In this document: in pieces, positions 48,866-60,169 of the stretch | How positions within the stretch are numbered: position 1 is the first letter of the stretch | How the letters are laid out: each line of letters opens with the position of its first letter | NCBI RefSeq assembly: GCF_003073045.1 | Contig: NC_037599.1 | Location: 22,138,555 to 22,202,554 of the forward strand | Reading direction: 5' to 3' | Source: Pomacea canaliculata | Lineage: Eukaryota; Mollusca; Gastropoda; Architaenioglossa; Ampullariidae | DNA length: 64,000 nt | The notes under the pieces: model-generated | What the model saw: only the letters and a program-made list of their open reading frames with translations | Databases searched by the model: none | Told to the model about the DNA's origin: nothing | Translations under genes and position numbers: made by a program

Positions 48866-50523
48866 ATGGGGAGTATTCTGGGCAAGTCTATGGAGGAGAA
48901 CTTTAAAAAGCAGCAAGAGTTTATGCTAATGACAGGTCAAATGCAGGTCAGTTTAAAACATAATTATCATCATCATCATTTTGTTTTTGAATTTATCATG
49001 GTGATTTCCCAGATAAATGCTCCTAAAATCAGTTTTGTTTGATATTAGTATCACTATTGCTTCCTCTACAGTATGCACTTGGATAATTATTGCCATATAT
49101 ATATATTGCTCAATGCCCTATGCATTACCCCACCTTCCACCACCTCTAGGTTGCTATACACTTTTTTTAATGAAACAAAGTTTTCAAAGCACTTAATCTA
49201 AGAAAGTAAGGAAAACTTATGAATAACCTGCTATTGTCATCAATTAAAAAAAACTAAAGTAAAAGATATGCAAAGTTTCTTATAAGATCAAAGTTTCTTA
49301 TCCCACTGAATGTTAATAATATGGAAGATCAAAGAACAATTACAAGCATAGATCAAGGTTGACAACACTAAACGAAAAATTGGAATAGTGTGTGTTTATT
49401 TGTATGTATGTATATATGCTTACTTAAAGAAAAAATGTAAAAAGCAAGTAAGAGAAAAATAACAATCACCTAGGAAATATTTTTCTCTTACTTGCTGTGT
49501 CTTTCTGCATGACTGGTCTGACAGCTGGAGCGACAAATTCAAATGCAAAATGCTATGAGAGAGAGACAGATGGCCATGCAGATTGCCAGAGGTCGTGACC
49601 TTTTTCTTTGGTGGGGGTCTTTCTACACTGTCGCATCTACTGCAATGGTAGTTGGGTAAGACATGGATTACTTTGCACAACAGAAGTAGTTCTTTACTTC
49701 CCAGGTTTACCATTGTGGTCATTTCCCAAGATATACTATGATTTGCCTTTTTACTACAGAATATTACTTCTTAATAGTGTTTCTTCAGGGTTTCAGAAGC
49801 GATTTTTTACTCTGCACTTGATATGCAAATATATTCAGCCTAGAGGAGAGATAGAAAAGTTAGGAACAGACCACAAGCATGCTATATTTGAAGTTTCTAA
49901 TTAACATTCTAGATGGATAGAGAAAGACATTTTTCAGATTAGATATCTCCTATTTGTCATAAGATTGATAGAAAATATTATGTAATATATTTTGTAGCTG
50001 ATATATTGTTTGACGATAATAAAAAAAAGTAAGTGATCAACAGCAAAAGCAAAGATTTTCATGTCTTTTCTAGTTCAGATAATCGTTTTCATTCTTAATA
50101 GTGAAAAAAAAACAACCCAGTAAATGGATAAGTTTGTTTATGTTTCTGCAGTTTTATGAAGAAGCGGAATCCAGCTGTTTTAGCACCTCTTCTTCCCCTG
50201 ACTTTCATTGTAGGATACATGTATGACATGGGCTATGGAAGCAAACTTGAGAGAATGAAAGGTAAGGGTAGGGAAGTTTTCATGCATGCATGTAGATCAG
50301 ATAATAATCAGATACATGTAATCACATATACATGTGTGTGTGTGTCTCTAATGCTTGCCACCTTTTCTCTTCTTCCCCAGATGAAGCTGACCGAATCATG
50401 GATAATGAAAAAACCTTGTTAGTCCTGCCCCATGGTTTGCCAACATTCAGTGACATAGAAAAGGCCCGTCTAGCAGAAAAGGATGCGCAGATTCTTCAAA
50501 AGGGTCATGATATTTTTCTTTAG
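48866..50523 (+). CDS. PLGRKT: plasminogen receptor (KT)-like membrane protein, DUF2368 family, 4 coding exons
   Basis: Coding exons 48866-48946, 49525-49655, 50152-50261 and 50381-50523 join in phase to 154 residues (human 147). The exon holding the ATG begins at 48840 after TTTGTTTCAG, so a non-coding exon must lie upstream. The N-terminus MGSILGKSMEENFKKQQEFM and the block MRERQMAMQIARGRD are strongly conserved. Two hydrophobic segments follow (about 53-71 and 79-98) flanking a basic KKRNP loop, then YDMGYGSKLERMKDEADRIM and TFSDIEKARLAEKDAQI. In mammals the protein is an integral membrane plasminogen receptor whose C-terminal lysine binds plasminogen, also reported from mitochondria. Here the chain ends GHDIFL, without a terminal lysine, so that activity should not be assumed. 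Confidence 0.92.
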
Positions 50524-50644
50524 ATATGGATCTGGCTTCTGAATTTGTGTGGAGAAAGTTTTTTTTATATTATTCACAAGGTAGCCTTTGTGGAATGAAA
50601 ATGAAAATTCCTTTAAGGAACTTAAAAATATTCCATTAGTATAA

Positions 50645-50650
50645 AATAAA
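50645..50650 (+). terminator. polyadenylation signal of PLGRKT
   Basis: AATAAA lies about 120 nt past the stop codon. A distal alternative, AATAAA, lies near 51972. Confidence 0.5.
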
Positions 50651-50954
50651 ATTTATAATGTTACATAAGATAATGTACCTTTTATGTACATGCCAGCCAT
50701 GACTTGAAAAAAAAATGATGTAATTTTCCCTGCTTGGATTTCAATTTTGTGTCTATGGATTAGTAGCCGAGTATAATTTATATCCAAAACCATCAGTGCA
50801 GTGTGCTTTTTGGCTAATGTTCTATTTAGTTTCAGTATGCTAGCCAGGCACAAAAAGAGAATTTTTTTTAATGGTAATAGCTGTGTATTTTATCAACCTT
50901 AAACTCTAAAAAAGGGAATGGTAATAAAAAATGTACATTTCATCATGGCATGCA

Positions 50955-51050
50955 TTTGGTTGGGGGAAGGGATTGGAGTTTTACATAGAGCCAGTGACTA
51001 AGGCTACATCATAACAAAGAAGCCAGTCTGGTTAACAGATTTCATCGTGA
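50955..51050 (-). mobile_element. truncated SINE, same family as the 40.34-kb copy
   Basis: It shares the 3' half of the element at 40342-40526: GGAGTTTTACATAGAGCCAG versus GGTGTTTTACGCCGTGCCAG, then AAGGCTACATCATAACAAAG and GCCAGTCTGGTTAACAGAT. The tRNA-like head is missing. Confidence 0.6.
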
Positions 51051-53670
51051 AGTCAAATTGTTATTATAATAATCAAATTGTTTGTGATAATTTTTTTAAC
51101 AAATGGGATTCATATATAATACTTAATTAGATTATATGTATGTGTGTGTTTTCAGATAGAGGCATAATTTATTGAGACGAAACTGTGCCTTAGTTGAATT
51201 TTAGTGAATCAGGTATTATTGTCTGTGATTGTATTTCTGAAGGGAACATTTGGTATACTAGCCCTGACAGAATTTAATTTAGTTTTGCTGCTGGAGCAGT
51301 CTTTTTGATATCATGCATTGTTATAGGATCTATTATGTTAGCTTTATCTACCCATTTTTCATCCACTTATCTATGAGTTTTCTCTTAGAATAATATACAT
51401 ATGTTAGTATATCAATGTTTAATTTACACATCACTTTTGTGGTGGTGTACATTTTGTGCCACTGAATCTGTAGCTGTGGGTCTGTGGTATTTGGTGAAAA
51501 CGCATAATTTCATAACATAAGGCTATCATAAAAAAGCAAAATATTATTTTATTCCTGGTTTAAATGGCTATATTTTAATGATCTGAGTTTGTTGTCTCAA
51601 TCAGTTAATATATTTGTTAATAATCATTAGGTTGTAAAAAGAATTATTGGTGGTTGTATAAATTGTATCAATAGTCTAATGACAGTAAAATTTATCTTTA
51701 TTTGCAGATTTTTTGTTGTTGTTTGAAATGGTGCAACATTATTTCCCCAATGCCACAGTTTCAGTATTTCATTTATCCTGTTTTCTCTTTGTATTGTGAC
51801 TGACAAAATATTAGTTATTATTGATTTTTAAGCAGTTTTGAGTTGTCTTCTTTGAAAGCATATAGCTTTGATAAGAATCAATATTTTAAATTGGTATCAT
51901 TTTACACAAAGTGTTGTTACTTGATAAAAGTGCCTTTATTCTCTTTGCTTACAAATCATATTTTCTGGACACAATAAACTAGGTGAAAGCATTTTAAAAG
52001 TGTGCTTTTCAAAAACATTTCTCCTTCAAGAATATGACTAGAAGAACTGAAAGTCTATCAGCTAGAAATACTGAATAAGCAGGTTTCCTATAATCACTTA
52101 ACCATGTCTTAGGAAGTTGTATCGGATTAATCCAACAGCAGATCACCACATGGTGATGATAAACTTCTAGGAGGGTTAAGATTCTGGCATGCAATTGAGA
52201 TGGTTCGTCCTTATCAAGCCATGTAGACCTCATCACAAACACTCTTTTCTGCTAAATCTGCACATCTGTCTTAGATTAACCTCAGCCAGTTCTTTCGGAG
52301 ATCATCTATAAAGTATGAGAGGTGCATTTTAAGTTGGGTTTTATAAAGATCCACAATTTTTACAACTAACTTTTCTTGCACTGTTCCTTGTGCTGGTTTG
52401 TCAGTGATAACAAATTGTTAACAACATGAGCTGCCTCCATCACTCAGTATCCAGTTTGACATTCTAAAGGTAAAATTCAGGCTTTTCCATTTTCGCTTTA
52501 GGGGTATAAAATTTTTATCAAAATTAGCATTACATCAACCAAAACGAAAAAAAACCCTATAAAGCCAAGACAAGTATAACAGTATAGAACATGTCCAGCA
52601 CGTTCTACAGAATGATGCAAATATATGGTGTCAAATCTGAATATCACCAAAATCACTGGAACTTTTGGGAAACCCAATAGTACATAAAATGTATACCACA
52701 GATAATATTAAAAAAAATTCTTTATCTTTCATGAATAGTTTCTGATTGTCAACAAGCTTTCTATTTTTCAAAAGATTATTTCCTGTCTCCTGCATGCTTG
52801 GATATTTTTCAACAACACTCTGTTAAATTTGTGTTGCTATGAATGCTTTAAACTGTTTACTTTGCTGACAGTGAAAAACGACATTTTCACTGGATTGCTG
52901 TGAATGAAAAGGCATTGCAAAGCCTGCTGGTGAAAGACCAAAAGGCAGCCCTTGGACTAGGGGCGGTAAGCAGGTATTCAGTTGCCGTTATTTGCATCTG
53001 ATCATTTACTCTCTCCCCTATCCTTTTCTCTCCTTTTGAATAAAATGAAATGTAGTGAAACAGAGTCGCAGGCTTATTCTCTGACCACAAGAAAGAAATT
53101 ATTTATGATCACATAGCTATTCACTTAACAAATTGTCTGGCGACCCTAACTGTAGTGAAAGGGTAAAGGTCAAGCGATCCTGGTGATTTTAAGGACAGTG
53201 AACTCTTGTTAGTGGTTCATGCGTTCAGGGCACACATCACCTTTTGCAGCCTTTCGCCTCCTCTGATAAATCGGTGAGCTAACTGCTCTTATCAATACTT
53301 GTCATGTTCTATTAACAACATCGCTAAAGTGAAAGCCACCAGGAGTGGCATTTCTTTTCACTCGGAAATCAGACTATAATGCGGTCCCAGGTCATGATGT
53401 TCTTACAGGCTTGGCCCCTGATAATGAACTTGCAAAAGCCGTCGAAACGATGCGTCACCTTTCCCTTTATACGTCCTTTGTTTCCCTTTATATTTCTGTT
53501 TGTGTCACATTTATGTATCTGGAATTGCACGGATTCAGGACCGTACTCATGAACCAAATTATTTATTTGTGTTAAAACTTAGTTTTAGCTTTTTAACGAC
53601 TGAGTTGAGCTCAGTGTAAAATACTACTTCCCCAAATCTGAGCAAATAATACTACTCAGGTTTCGAAATA
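51051..53670. other. AT-rich intergenic DNA, no gene recognised
   Basis: No ORF with family resemblance and no clear exon. A distal PLGRKT 3' UTR could extend to about 52.0 kb. Nothing else stands out. Confidence 0.5.
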
Positions 53671-53671
53671 T

Positions 53672-53831
53672 ATCACGTTTACAAACATCATGCACAACGA
53701 CTACATCACGTTTACAAACATCATGCACGACGACTACATCACGGATACAAACATCATGCACAACGACTACTTCACGGATACAAACATCATGCACAACGAC
53801 TACATCACGTCTACAAACATCATGCACAACG
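53672..53831. repeat. 33-bp minisatellite, about 4.8 copies
   Basis: Units start at 53672, 53705, 53738, 53771 and 53804 with the core ACAAACATCATGCACAACGA. Copies differ by one or two substitutions. Because 33 is a multiple of three, an 11-residue periodic ORF appears on both strands, which is a by-product of the repeat. Confidence 0.92.
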
Positions 53832-54860
53832 TTTGTCGGGTTGTATCTCGAGAACGGAAAGGAAGAGGGAGATAAAGTTGGGAAGTAGTGATTTGCTCTG
53901 AATAGTTATTAACTCAAGTCATGAAAAAAAAAAAAAAAAAAAAAATTGCGCCTCACTTTAAAGGAGAATATTGTTCTTCCAGGATGGTCTGAGGACTCCT
54001 TTCGTGGAAGAGGAAGTGAGGGGGCAGCGTCACAGGTCAAAAGGTCAGAATCAGGCAATGCATGGCACCAGAAGCTCCCAGCTCGGTTTCTGGAGCGTGG
54101 CTTCGGTCCGCGGGATGTGTTTGCATATAGATTGCCGGCTTGCTTGTAAGCGGTTACGTTCGCTCATTACCATTCGCGGGGCTTGGGCCAGAGCTGCGCA
54201 TGATTGCAGATGGGCATCAGGCGGTCGTCGGCAGTCCAATGAATTTTGATGTATCATTTGCTCAGCATCTCCCTTTCTCCTCCCGTCGTTAGTGCCGCGT
54301 CATCTGTTGTCGTCTTCACGCACATTTCCACCCTTGTGGCTGTCGGGTACCGCGTTGCATCGTTATTACGGCGTCGCTGCCACCCCAATCTCTTCCACCT
54401 TTCGCTTAGCCATCCTCGTTTTTTGAACCTTCTCTCTCTCTATCGTCATACACTGACATCAATTGTCCATTTTTTGAAAAGACCCAGTCTTTTTCTTTAA
54501 GCGGAGGAAAGTTGTGGAGTCAAGAGCACGAGAGAGAGAGGTTCTGTCAGTGATCTTATCTACAACCAACGGAAGGTCAGCCGTTTGCAGGCAACTGCCG
54601 GACATTTCGCCAAATTGCTGAACACAGACTTGGATTTAAAGCGCAGTATAGCTTTCCGTGAATGGTATCCCACCTACTCATCTAAATCACAAAGGGAAAA
54701 ACTGAATATCAACAACACAGGCGTCTGCTGGACAAAAATGGTGTCCGGAGAGACAGGTGTGACTACACGGAAGGTGGTTTGCAAATCAAAGTGAAAGAGA
54801 ATCGATGGCGCGCATGTCTGCGTCCATTTCCGATTCCATCCATTGATGTGAGCATACCTC
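53832..54860. other. intergenic DNA of mixed composition
   Basis: A long A run at about 53924-53944 is followed by a CpG-richer stretch (about 53990-54400). Short ORFs exist but none is recognisable, and no convincing splice structure was found. Confidence 0.4.
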
Positions 54861-54929
54861 GCGTGGCCTCAAAAGGCGCGTGGTATTGTTTTGTTTTGTG
54901 CTGTTCACTGACACTTTAAAGGTTCTCTG

Positions 54930-55260
54930 TAATCACGTGACCAACCGCCGAAGCTATAGACCCATGTCCAGCAGGCTGATCTCCACCCACGTCATTGCCA
55001 GGCTTCACAATGTCACCATTGTCGAAGCATATGCTCAGACCTTCGCGCGTGAAGACAATGAAGTGGGAGACTTTTACCTACATCTGGACAAGGTTATAAA
55101 CTCAGCACCGATAAAAGGACATCCTTGTTCTATTCGATGACTAAAACGAAGATCTCGTAGGCACCTACTAGCAATGGACAAGAACGGTGGGTAAATTTGG
55201 TCTTGGCGAAACCAACGAAGGGAGCATCAAGACTTAGAATTTGCGAAGACCCATTGACTA
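54930..55260 (+). mobile_element. RTE-like LINE endonuclease fragment
   Basis: The frame around 54950-55110 reads SSRLISTHVIARLHNVTIVE, AYAQTFAREDNEVGDFYLHL and DKVI, which is the core of the apurinic endonuclease of RTE-like LINEs. A second piece in another frame near 55187-55240 reads GKFGLGETNEGS. Stops break the rest. Confidence 0.65.
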
Positions 55261-55437
55261 ACCCTAACCCTAGTCAATACCCTATATCTCTACAAGAAAT
55301 CAAAGACGGTAACTTGGCAATGGCCAGATGGATTGGTCAATAACCAAATCACTTTATCCTGTTGGCTAGATGCTTCAAATCCAGCATAAATAAGGCCAAG
55401 ACTGAAGCCGAGGATGAATACAAACTAGATAACCTGG

Positions 55438-55632
55438 GTGCTTGCCATGAAAGAGGAAAAGTCCTCTAAGAAGCAGAAGGCTTACACAGATGGGTCAGTG
55501 ACGGACGCCATCCAGAATGGAAGAGGGATATACATCAAGCACCCTGACGGACACAGGCAGACAGTGGCCATACCAAAAGGTTCTCTCTTCACCAATTACA
55601 GAACCCAAATTGAAACCCTATCTGCGCAGTGA
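55438..55632 (+). mobile_element. retroelement RNase H fragment
   Basis: It reads AYTDGSVTDAIQNGRGIYIK, then HPDGHRQTVAIPKG and YRTQIETLSAQ. The TDGS Asp and the later acidic residue fit the RNase H fold found in some LINEs and related retroelements. There is no intact start or downstream catalytic Asp/His block. Confidence 0.6.
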
Positions 55633-55689
55633 ACAGTGTAAGCAACAACTTCAAACTCACTGGTTGTGTTTCTAACAAACAGCTATAAG

Positions 55690-55830
55690 TACATGGAAGA
55701 CACTCTCTTCAAGGATGGCAGCTCCACGACAGATATCAACATAAGGATTACAACAGCAATCGCAGAGCTGGCTAGGCTGGAAAAGATCTGGCGAAGAGGG
55801 TTGCCTACGAATGGGAAGAAGTAGACTGGT
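55690..55830 (+). mobile_element. LINE post-RT fragment
   Basis: It reads YMEDTLFKDGSSTTDI then NIRITTAIAELARLEKIWRR, the segment just after the RT domain in RTE-like LINEs (YLGATLSKDG ... RLxRIW). It follows the RNase H piece instead of preceding it, so this is a mixture of insertions or a rearranged copy. Confidence 0.6.
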
Positions 55831-56199
55831 CGTCAGGGTTAGGGTGAGCGGCGGGTCTTAACAGCTTCCACGTCCATCCACGTGCTTCCCCACCATGACC
55901 ACCACCAGACAAGGGACGACCCTAGTAGGCTCGAAACCTAAGGCAGAATATATAGCTTGTGAGTAATTTGAGGCTTGTTTGGGTCTGCAGTCCATACAGA
56001 GTATTCCAGAATCCTTAGAAAGTCAGGATCTGACTTTTGTGTCTATGTCTACATGGTGGATGAGGTCCATTATGGGCATTAGTCCAGGAGACGCTTGCCA
56101 TTACCTTATAATCATTTACAGACGTTAAAATGTTCTGTTATCTTAAATGCTATGGTGGGCAAAGTGAACTAACGACTGAGTGCGTGTGGGTATGATTAA

Positions 56200-56720
56200 A
56201 CGGTGCTCTGTCCGTCAACACACACACATACGCGCGCAGACAATCTCCCGACAGTCGGCCGACTGGGAGGTCGCGCCCTCCACGCGCCAGGTGAACCTTG
56301 AAATCGATTGTGGTGAAGCGCTGTCACCGAAGAAAATGGTGATCGTAAAACCCGCATTCCTTTCGCAAACTCGATCAGCGCACACAGACAGACGGCAGTC
56401 CGGCAGCTTGCACCGCACTTCCAGAGCCCAACCTCTCTAAAATGGCGGCGACAGGAACGGGACGACCACGCATGCGCGAATACGTCATCCCCGCCCTACA
56501 CGCTCTCGTAGAGACGGGAAGCGAGGAGTTGCAGTGGCTGATGGGACTGATTTGCCTCGTTAACGAAGAAATAGTTTCGCGGAGCCAGCGGCTGCCTCCC
56601 GCCGCCAGTTTCCAGAAGTCCTAGCCTCGTGGTCCTCGGTGGCCATGAGATTGACAGGGTCAATGCGGCCGCAGTGCCCGGATGAGGGAGGCTAGACGGC
56701 GTTGCTGCCCCGCGCTGTAA
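56200..56720 (+). promoter_or_regulatory. CpG-dense island with a 60-codon ORF
   Basis: The segment is strikingly CpG-rich against an AT-rich background. It holds a YY1-like AAAATGGCGGC at about 56439 and an NRF1-like CGCATGCGC at about 56469. An ORF 56442-56624 starts at that ATG (MAATGTGRPRMREYVIPALH, onward to a stop). It could be an orphan promoter/first exon or a GC-rich transposon relic. The product is not recognised. Confidence 0.3.
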
Positions 56721-57387
56721 GATGTAACGCCATCAGAGACATGCTGTGGACGAAACACTACAAATCCATCAGCTTTTCGCTTTTATTTTTGTTTTGCTAA
56801 TTTAAAAACTATTTCCTTCAAAGCTCATGTTTATAACTAAGATTTTAACGACTCACGTGTATCTGGTTTATCACAATCGACTTCAATAAAAAATAATAAA
56901 CATGGAATATAAAACAGAGTTCATGGGATGTAGAATGTAGTGTGTTGAGTGAGGAGAGAATGACTGAAGAGGACATTATGGAAAAAGCAGACAAAAGGAA
57001 GAAAAAAGTCGAAGCTTTATGCATTTCTTGATAAACACAACAATGATTGTGTTGCGTTCCTTGTTATCTCCAACAAAGAAAATGGAAAACGATCATCCAA
57101 CCTTCTGAAGATGTGCATACACACAGAATCGCAATTTGCTAGCCGTAATGACTGCCTTTGATGAATATAAGACTGGTTGTCGGATGTTGTCCGTACCTCC
57201 AACTGCGACAAGGACAGCCATCTTCTTTTCCAAACCTACTTTTGTGACTTCACAAGAAATGAGGTCTTGAGGCTGCTGGGACAGCATTCATCAAAACCTC
57301 GGTGAAAACTGAGCTGTTTGAACTCTTATATTTGTGAATAATCAAGGGGCTGTTCCGCTCACATTTTTATGTGATAGCAATGATAGT

Positions 57388-57675
57388 TTAATAAATTAAA
57401 CCAAGTCGAAAATAATTTTGCAATCGGGATAAAGCACGGCAAGGATTGCAAACGAGGCCGGCGAGGATTTTATTTCCACTCATCTTCACGCCCTCTTCTG
57501 GAATTGTCGGGTTTGGAGTGATGTCCACACAAGCGACCTCTCCATGAGAGCGGAGCCCAAAGGCAAACAGCAAACAGATTAGATTCCAGAAAGGCAATGT
57601 CCAGGGTGTGTCTGGCTGGTGGGCCTCCAGAGAGCCGGCGGACAGCTGGCACTTGACGTAAGGACCGCGTGCCAC
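57388..57675 (-). other. unrecognised 95-codon ORF in a GC-richer block
   Basis: The ORF reads about 95 residues without family resemblance that I recognise. It contains a hydrophobic stretch (LPFWNLICLLFAFGL). There is no supporting splice structure and it may be chance. Confidence 0.15.
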
Positions 57676-57723
57676 GTTGATTTACGTCGCGTCCACGTTG
57701 CTTTTATTATATTCGCGATATTC

Positions 57724-57765
57724 TATATATATATATGTGTGTGTCAGAGAGAGAGAGAGAATGCA
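57724..57765. repeat. TA/TG/GA microsatellite
   Basis: A TA run passes into a GT run and then a GA run. Confidence 0.8.
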
Positions 57766-57824
57766 TGAGTCTGTGTACATTTGCTTGATAGTACCAACAT
57801 AATGTTGATGTTTTGTATTTTTGA

Positions 57825-58190
57825 TCACCTTAATTAGTGAAGAGCGTGTGATTAAGTTCAGTAAGGGGAGCTGACTGATAAAGCTGTGTATCATCATAAC
57901 TCACATGTGACATGGCATTGCGTGACATAACACAGAGAGGATACAATGCAAAGAGTATTGGACCCAAGACAGACCCTTGCGGGACACCATATCTTAGGAC
58001 AGAAGCATATGAGCAAACATCATTCACACACACACATTCTAGGTTCGACCCATGAGATAGGATAGACATCAATACAAAGTAACACCACGAATACTAAAGG
58101 AGTGCTGTAGTCTGTGTATAAGTATAAAATGATCTACAGTATCAAAAGCAGGTGACAAGTCTAACAAAGTCAGAAATGACACTTGGACCT
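57825..58190 (-). mobile_element. CR1-like LINE reverse transcriptase fragment
   Basis: The minus strand gives motif A LLDLSPAFDTVDH, motif B RYGVPQGSVLGPILFALYPL and motif C SYDDTQLYQSAP, in order and close spacing, with frame shifts between A and B. The catalytic block is degenerate relative to the usual YADDTQLY. No flanking ORF continues it. Confidence 0.85.
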
Positions 58191-58962
58191 TTTATCTTGA
58201 ACTTTTACCCTCACCATGGATTTTTATTATCAACATTAAACGCCATCATACGTTCAGAATGTGAGATTTATTGGTATGATCATAACTGCCATTGCATGCA
58301 ACATGTTTTTTTGCATGACCCTCCTTTAACTTTTTTTCCATTGGCTTGCATCGTTTGGATTTCTCTTGGTCTCAAGTGGTGACAATGAATGAGTGATGTT
58401 TTGGGGGTATAGGGGAGCTTTGAAGCAGGGTTAGCTACTTTTTGAAATTAACTTATTTTCTTCTATTTTTTAATGAAAACATGTTAGCTAAAAACCTTAT
58501 ACAATAGAAACCACATGTTTTTTGAATAATGAAAGAACTGATATTTCGATTTCTTTTTGAAAGTATGGTGGGAAAAGCACTCTTAAATTTGATTTGGACA
58601 CAAAAATGAGTAGAAAGAACATTGGGATTAGCAACTGCTATGTTAAAGTTTTAGTTTGTCTCTGTTGACATTAATATTATGCTTGTTGATACAATATTGG
58701 TATTGGTTTAATAGTTAAGATCAGTAGATATCTCTGGACACAACAGATTTGTGTTTACTGCCAATAAATATAATTCTTATACTTCACAAATAATTTCACT
58801 TACAAAAGAACTAGTACATTTCAACTTATTTTCAATTTTGCCTATCAAAATTTCAAGTAATTTTATTAAGTATTTGCTAAGAAGACAGCTGAAATAAAGC
58901 ATCTTCTTTATAGTTGCTGTTGACTGTTTCTGGTAATTATAGAAGAGTGCAACACACGTTGT

Positions 58963-59208
58963 TCACAGACATTTGCTCAAATTGAGCCACTTTCTCCTCC
59001 TCACGCAAAACTTGCTGAAGAACCCATTACCACAGAGTCCAGGAGCAAATGGCTTGGTGCAGGAGTAGACAAGCTTTCTGTGTGATCGATCTTTTTCGAC
59101 AAAAAATGTCAAATCTCGCGAGACTTCCTTCGACCAGAACGGTTTGCAACTGACCGGGCATCGATGTGGCTTGGCGACAACACCGGGAGAAATGTCACCT
59201 CGAGACAT
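58963..59208 (-). CDS. unrecognised cysteine-containing ORF (possible exon)
   Basis: It is 81 codons from ATG, preceded by AATCTTCAG, an acceptor-like sequence. It encodes about seven Cys in the last 65 residues (CPVSC, YSC, LCGNGF, FCVRRRK, KCL) and has no signal peptide in this stretch. I do not recognise the family. It could be the last exon of a secreted protein or chance. Confidence 0.2.
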   Translation of the reverse strand: MSRGDISPGVVAKPHRCPVSCKPFWSKEVSRDLTFFVEKDRSHRKLVYSCTKPFAPGLCGNGFFSKFCVRRRKWLNLSKCL

Positions 59209-60169
59209 CTGAAGATTTACTACCGGTAAATATCGTTTGTGCCTTTAACACGTGTAACTTGCTTATCGGAAACCAATGTCAGGAACATCAACGATGAGAC
59301 TGTTGCTAATTAAAGGATAAAGGTGTTAGAAAGAGAAACTTAGGGCTTGTTGGAAGGTCAAAGTTCATCCTTGTCCCGTTAGCTTCAATGGCATCTAGTG
59401 GTGGGCGCCAATCAAACCGCCAAGAAGCTGACTTTATAATTATTTCTCCGCCAGCTTCAGCCTGCACGTGCCGGGGCCGTTGACCCCAGTGACGTAGGTG
59501 CTTCAATTAGGAAGCTGCAGGACAGCTGTTAACGGGTCTGCACTCATCATCACCTAAAAATAGATTGTAGTGCACGGCGGGATTCGAAATAATAATGCGC
59601 GAGACAGTTTAACGGACCACCGCCAGACAGCTTCTCATGCAAAAACGTTTTTGACTCAAGTCTTGAACCCGAAATACACATATTGGCCATGGTGATGGTA
59701 AACTTTGAGCCATTTAGTCATCTTTCACCTGCTTGAGCTCAAACCGAATGAGGATCGTGCACGACCGCCTTACCTGAGCCCTGCTCGTGACGTCAGCATC
59801 CGGCATTTTGTTTGTTTGTTGTTTGTCATTGTACAGGTGAAATATGTCTTTGGCCATTTTATGCGTCCAAACCTTTTAGTTTACAGGAGCCTTCATGCTT
59901 ACACTGTTTAAAGTAACACAAATATTGTTTGTATGATACATCATAACACAACAGGGACACATCCATACCAAACAAATATCTTGCGTTCTGTTTCGATTTA
60001 TTTTCATTATTTTTATTATTCTCATTACTTTTTGTATTTTTACCGAATTTACCCTTTGGTTTATCAATGTATGCTGGTATAACACCAGGATTTTATGTAC
60101 ACCAAGTTAGCCGTTTCTAATTTTTAATCAAGATCCACTTATAAACGAAAATAAAAAGTTGAATCCCTT

